A DNA stretch of 64,000 nucleotides, taken from positions 4,071,096-4,135,095 of the forward strand of contig NC_087080.1 in NCBI RefSeq assembly GCF_026151205.1. Reading direction: 5' to 3'. Source of the DNA: Bolinopsis microptera (taxonomy: Eukaryota > Ctenophora > Tentaculata > Lobata > Bolinopsidae). A model generated the notes under the pieces. The model was not told the origin of the DNA, made no database searches, and was given only the letters and a program-made list of their open reading frames with translations. Of the stretch, positions 60,712-64,000 are shown piece by piece (positions within the stretch are counted from its first letter, which is position 1; every line of letters begins with the position of its first letter). A program made the position numbers and the translations under genes.

Positions 60712-62308
60712 AGTCAATAGAAGCGATTAGTGGTCTCTGATGTGGAAATAGGAGTGCAGGAAATTCTAGAATATTAAATATTTAGTCTCCTATACTTAAC
60801 GAGATGAACTCCGATATGAACGATATAATGAACAGTGAAAACTACTGCTAAGTCAGTTAGGAAAACTTATGGTTTATAACTTGAGAATGTGATTGCTTAA
60901 TGTTTATCGGATGGAAAATTATGGAACTAATAGGACGTGTTATGTATTTGTGCTGGCAGCTAATCAAAAGATGAACTGAAAAAAGAAAGAATTCTTAGAA
61001 GGAATATCCCAAGTTATACTCTAATGTAAATCTAACATGGAAAGCAGATTGGATTTAAAATTTGTATGTAAAATGTAAATGCTGTTTTGTGTTTACTTTT
61101 TGACAGGAGAATAATATTAACAATTTAAATTTCATTTTGTTGAAAATTCAGTTGAAAATCTTCCAAATTTCCTTTTTGGATTAATACTTGGTTGGTTTTC
61201 TGCCCTTTTCTGACGATTAATTATCTTAATTGTGGTAAGAAAGATATAATAGACGATTTAGTGAGGCCGATTCTCACTGGCGAATGGTCACTGTAATTGA
61301 TGCAGCATATGATTTAAGAACTTGGAAAATAGCCTTTTATCTGTTCAATCACTTAATTAGATGTTCTGATCCGGAATCTAGCTTTTTGATGATCACTAAT
61401 TATTAGTAATTGCACTAAATTAGTAATTGCACATAATAGATATTTGAAATGTAATATATACATTTTATAACGTTTAAATCTTTAAAAATCTTTATTTAAC
61501 CTCAGTTTGAAAACAAAATCTACTGATGGTTTTTTACAGGTACTTATCAAAAGTAAGTAAGAATTACCATCGTTCAAGATGGTTTTTATGTTTGTATGTT
61601 TTGTTTACATATAAAACTGGGAAAACTCTTCTCAAATTAGAAGAGACGCTTTAAAATCAAATTTTGATGATGACAATCTAACTTATTGAACTTAAAATAA
61701 GTTAAATTATTATTTGTATTAGGGTAGCTAAATGTTTTTTGTTAATATAATCGCTTGGGCTGCGATATTAGGAGTTGAATTTGCTGATTGGGCTAAATGC
61801 GTGTCCTGATTTCCGCATGGTTGATTATTTATTGCATAACTGTAATTGGAATGGTCGAATGTAATTGAAGTTGTTCAATGGGTCGACTCAATATTCAGAT
61901 GTGAGTGTATTGGTCAAGCGTTCGAATCGAACTGCTTACTAGTTGTTTTTAACTTTAAGGAAAACAATTCCTGTTGTTTTTTATTCTAATAGTAATTGTC
62001 CAGCAATAAAATCTAAAGATATTTCACATAAGTTATCTATTTAAAAAAATTCTCTATTAAAAACCATCATTCATCAGTCAGTACTATCGTTTGTTTGAAA
62101 TTAAAATAAATAATTAAATAAAAATAATTCAGAAAATATATTTAAAGATAAAAACTGTTTTTATTAACCTTTACAAAAATTTCATTCAAACTAACAAATA
62201 AAAAGAGTTCCCATACTATCACATCACACTATTAAAACGCTATATAACCCAGCACTATCCTTCACTGTCCACTGTGTCCAGTACTCTACACTTGAACACA
62301 CAAAACTT
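60712..62308. other. 3' flank of GPCR gene and LITAF-like gene
   Basis: Convergent intergenic region. 61905-62100 is a diverged copy of 63588-63800 (GCGTTCGAATCGAACTGC, TAGTTGTTTTTAACTTTAAG, GTACTATCGTTTGTTTGAAA), part of the LITAF tandem duplication. Polyadenylation signals are likely but not individually assigned. Confidence 0.55.
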
Positions 62309-63570
62309 TCAAAGTCTATTCCAAGTATGAATGTGCACGTGACAGTGTGGACACTTGTGAACCACATCCTTGCAAGAGTCAGCAAAGAAGGGTATGATAC
62401 AGCACATGAACCAGCCTCCGACCAGCAGTATAATACCCACTATCAGCCATGTGAACGTACCTGAGGGTCAGAAATAGTTCCAGATTATACTTTTCAGAAG
62501 AACAGCACAAATACCATTTACATATTGTATCAGGGTCATTCATCAGTTCGTCGACGACAATTCCGTGACTGTACTGCAAGATTACTGTGACTGTACAGCG
62601 ACTGTACTGCGACTGTACTGCGACTGTACTGCGACTGTACAGCGACTGTACTGCGACTGTACTGCGACTGTACTGCGACTGTACTGCAGCAGAATTGTAA
62701 TCATGATCACTAAGATATTCCTATTCTTAAAGCATTCATAGTAAACCTGTAATAAACTCGATCTGAGTTAGTATAGTGTTTTGGCAGGTAAGACAGAATG
62801 TATGGGTGGGATGCTTGCTCCAAACTATACTCTGTGCCGGTATTACTACAGTATTAGTAATAGTAGGGGTCTGGTGAACAACTTCAGGGTGCGGTACTCC
62901 CACCAGGGGCGTCTTTTCTTGGCTTTCATACTCTGAACAGTGTTAAAGCTTTATTATTTATGGTTTACACTAATTTCAGACTGTTCCAGTTTTAATAAAC
63001 AACCAATATAATCGGTATAATTGCATGTGAATTCGGGAGTGTTCAAGAAGTTATGGCGCGTAACAATTCTAAGCACCTGCCAGGGTAAATTCTTAACAAT
63101 TCTAGGTACCTGCCTGGGTAAATTCTTGGCAATTGTAGGTAACTACCTAGGTTTTTTGTTTGTTGTTTGTTTACTACCTGGGTTGATGGGGTACTGATTT
63201 ACAGGGTAGCCAGCTTGAGCCGGGTATGTGGCAGACTGATCAGTACCGTACCCAGTTGGCTGACTCACTTGTGGATATAACTCCTGAAGCATGCAAAGTG
63301 CGTCAGATTCAAACAGAAGTTGCAACTTTTTGTATTTGGAGAGTTAATAATCATTGATATAATCAACGATTATTAATACTGGTTGACCGTTGGCTACATC
63401 AACATGTATGTAACAGTTATCATGAACTTTAAACTAAAATATTTGCCCAGCAGTGAAGAAAATGAAAGTTGTACCTCCGAAGGTGGAGCAGCTGGAGCTG
63501 TTCCAGCCTGGTCATGGTACGGTCCCTCGTAGGGTGGTGGTGGAGTTGATCTTTGTTGCTGATCAGCCAT
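62309..63570 (-). CDS. LITAF-domain membrane protein, complete, 4 exons
   Basis: Exons 63570-63475, 63283-63178, 62932-62747 and 62460-62309 have AG/GT borders and matching phases. Together they give 540 bases, 179 residues plus stop. The N-terminal half is proline/tyrosine-rich (MADQQQRSTPPPPYEGPYHD) with a PPPY motif of the type bound by WW-domain ubiquitin ligases. The LITAF domain follows: first zinc knuckle FCLTCQNTILTQ, a hydrophobic in-plane membrane segment TWLIVGIILLVGGWFMCC, then the second knuckle HKCPHCHVHIHTWNRL at the very end. Family members are monotopic proteins of late endosomes and lysosomes, with zinc held by the two CxxC pairs. Both pairs are intact. A tandem paralogue lies immediately upstream. 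Confidence 0.95.
62585..62690 (+). repeat. 11/12-bp minisatellite in LITAF intron 3
   Basis: Units of the form GACTGTACTGC, with occasional GTACAGC variants, repeat about nine times. It lies between LITAF exons 3 and 4. Confidence 0.9.
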
Positions 63571-63961
63571 ACTTTTGTAGACTGTTAAGCGTTCAAATCG
63601 AACTGCCTACGACATACTAGTTGTTTTTAACTTTAAGGAAAACGAATCATGTTGTTTGTTATTCTAATTTTGCAACAATTAAATCTAAAGAAATCTCACA
63701 TTGATTGTTTTTGTCAAAAAACTAACATTCATCGGTTAAAAACTAGCATTTGTCAACTAAACTATCATTTGTCCATCAGTGCTATCGTTTGTTTGAAAAT
63801 CAGAACACATACAATTCAAATCAGGAAATATATTGAAAGCTATTAAATTTTTTTATTAAACTTTAAAGTTCAGTTAAATTAAGTATTAACAAAAGATGTT
63901 CCATACAATCACATCACACTATTAAAACGCTAGATCACTCAGTACAATCCACTTGTACAAA

Positions 63962-64000
63962 TCAAAGTCTGTTCCACGTGTGGATGTGCATGTGGCAATG
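63962..64000 (-). CDS. Second LITAF-like gene, 3' end only
   Basis: The last 13 codons (including stop) of a minus-strand gene enter from the right edge: HCHMHIHTWNRL then TGA, nearly identical to the C-terminus of the gene at 62309. Its downstream sequence (63588-63960) resembles the corresponding flank of the first gene. The two are head-to-tail tandem duplicates with an offset of roughly 1.65-1.68 kb. The rest is outside the window. Confidence 0.85.
   Translation of the reverse strand, partial: HCHMHIHTWNRL

Overview
The window is AT-rich, gene-poor, repeat-rich nuclear DNA of an animal. Coding exons are split by GT..AG introns, and the recognisable genes are animal ones: two rhodopsin-family GPCRs, LITAF-domain genes and an SV2/SVOP-like MFS transporter. 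Telomere-type CCCTAA repeats and many eukaryotic transposon families are present. The sequence fits an invertebrate (a cnidarian or another early-branching animal is my guess), but nothing fixes the phylum. I see no convincing rRNA or tRNA gene and no prokaryotic feature; I did not do an exhaustive tRNA search.

Layout. 1-6.9 kb: a family of short Helitron-like elements (A|TC...CTAG|T), ending in a nearly identical 918-bp tandem array of element plus spacer. 6.9-12.6 kb: gene and transposon fragments, including a HIRAN-like domain piece and a decayed RNase H-bearing retrotransposon, then an unrecognised two-exon gene start on the minus strand. 12.6-15.3 kb: foldback MITEs, a 14-bp repeat cluster and a probably broken MFS gene. 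15.3-30.1 kb: mostly unannotatable, with one intronless orphan gene (25849-26475, minus) and small MITEs. 30.1-30.9 kb: a 20-bp minisatellite. 31.6-32.1 and 40.5-43.5 kb: a 5'-truncated and an apparently intact copy of related non-LTR retrotransposons. 44-50 kb: nothing coding that I can support.

50-60.7 kb: a GPCR gene of at least 12 exons on the plus strand, with consistent splice phases. Its 6.2-kb intron has filled with transposons (a TA-flanked TIR element, a Helitron, a pogo-like element carrying another nested element) and also holds a complete intronless GPCR gene on the opposite strand. 62.3-64 kb: a complete four-exon LITAF-like gene on the minus strand and the 3' end of its tandem duplicate, cut by the window edge.

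The best-supported new observations are structural. One Helitron has an internal empty-site control. The 918-bp array can be explained by unequal crossing-over between two Helitrons, with the exchange point confined to 11 bp. The pogo-like element has a paralogous empty site 2 kb away. These are read directly from the bases; host, activity and expression are not known.
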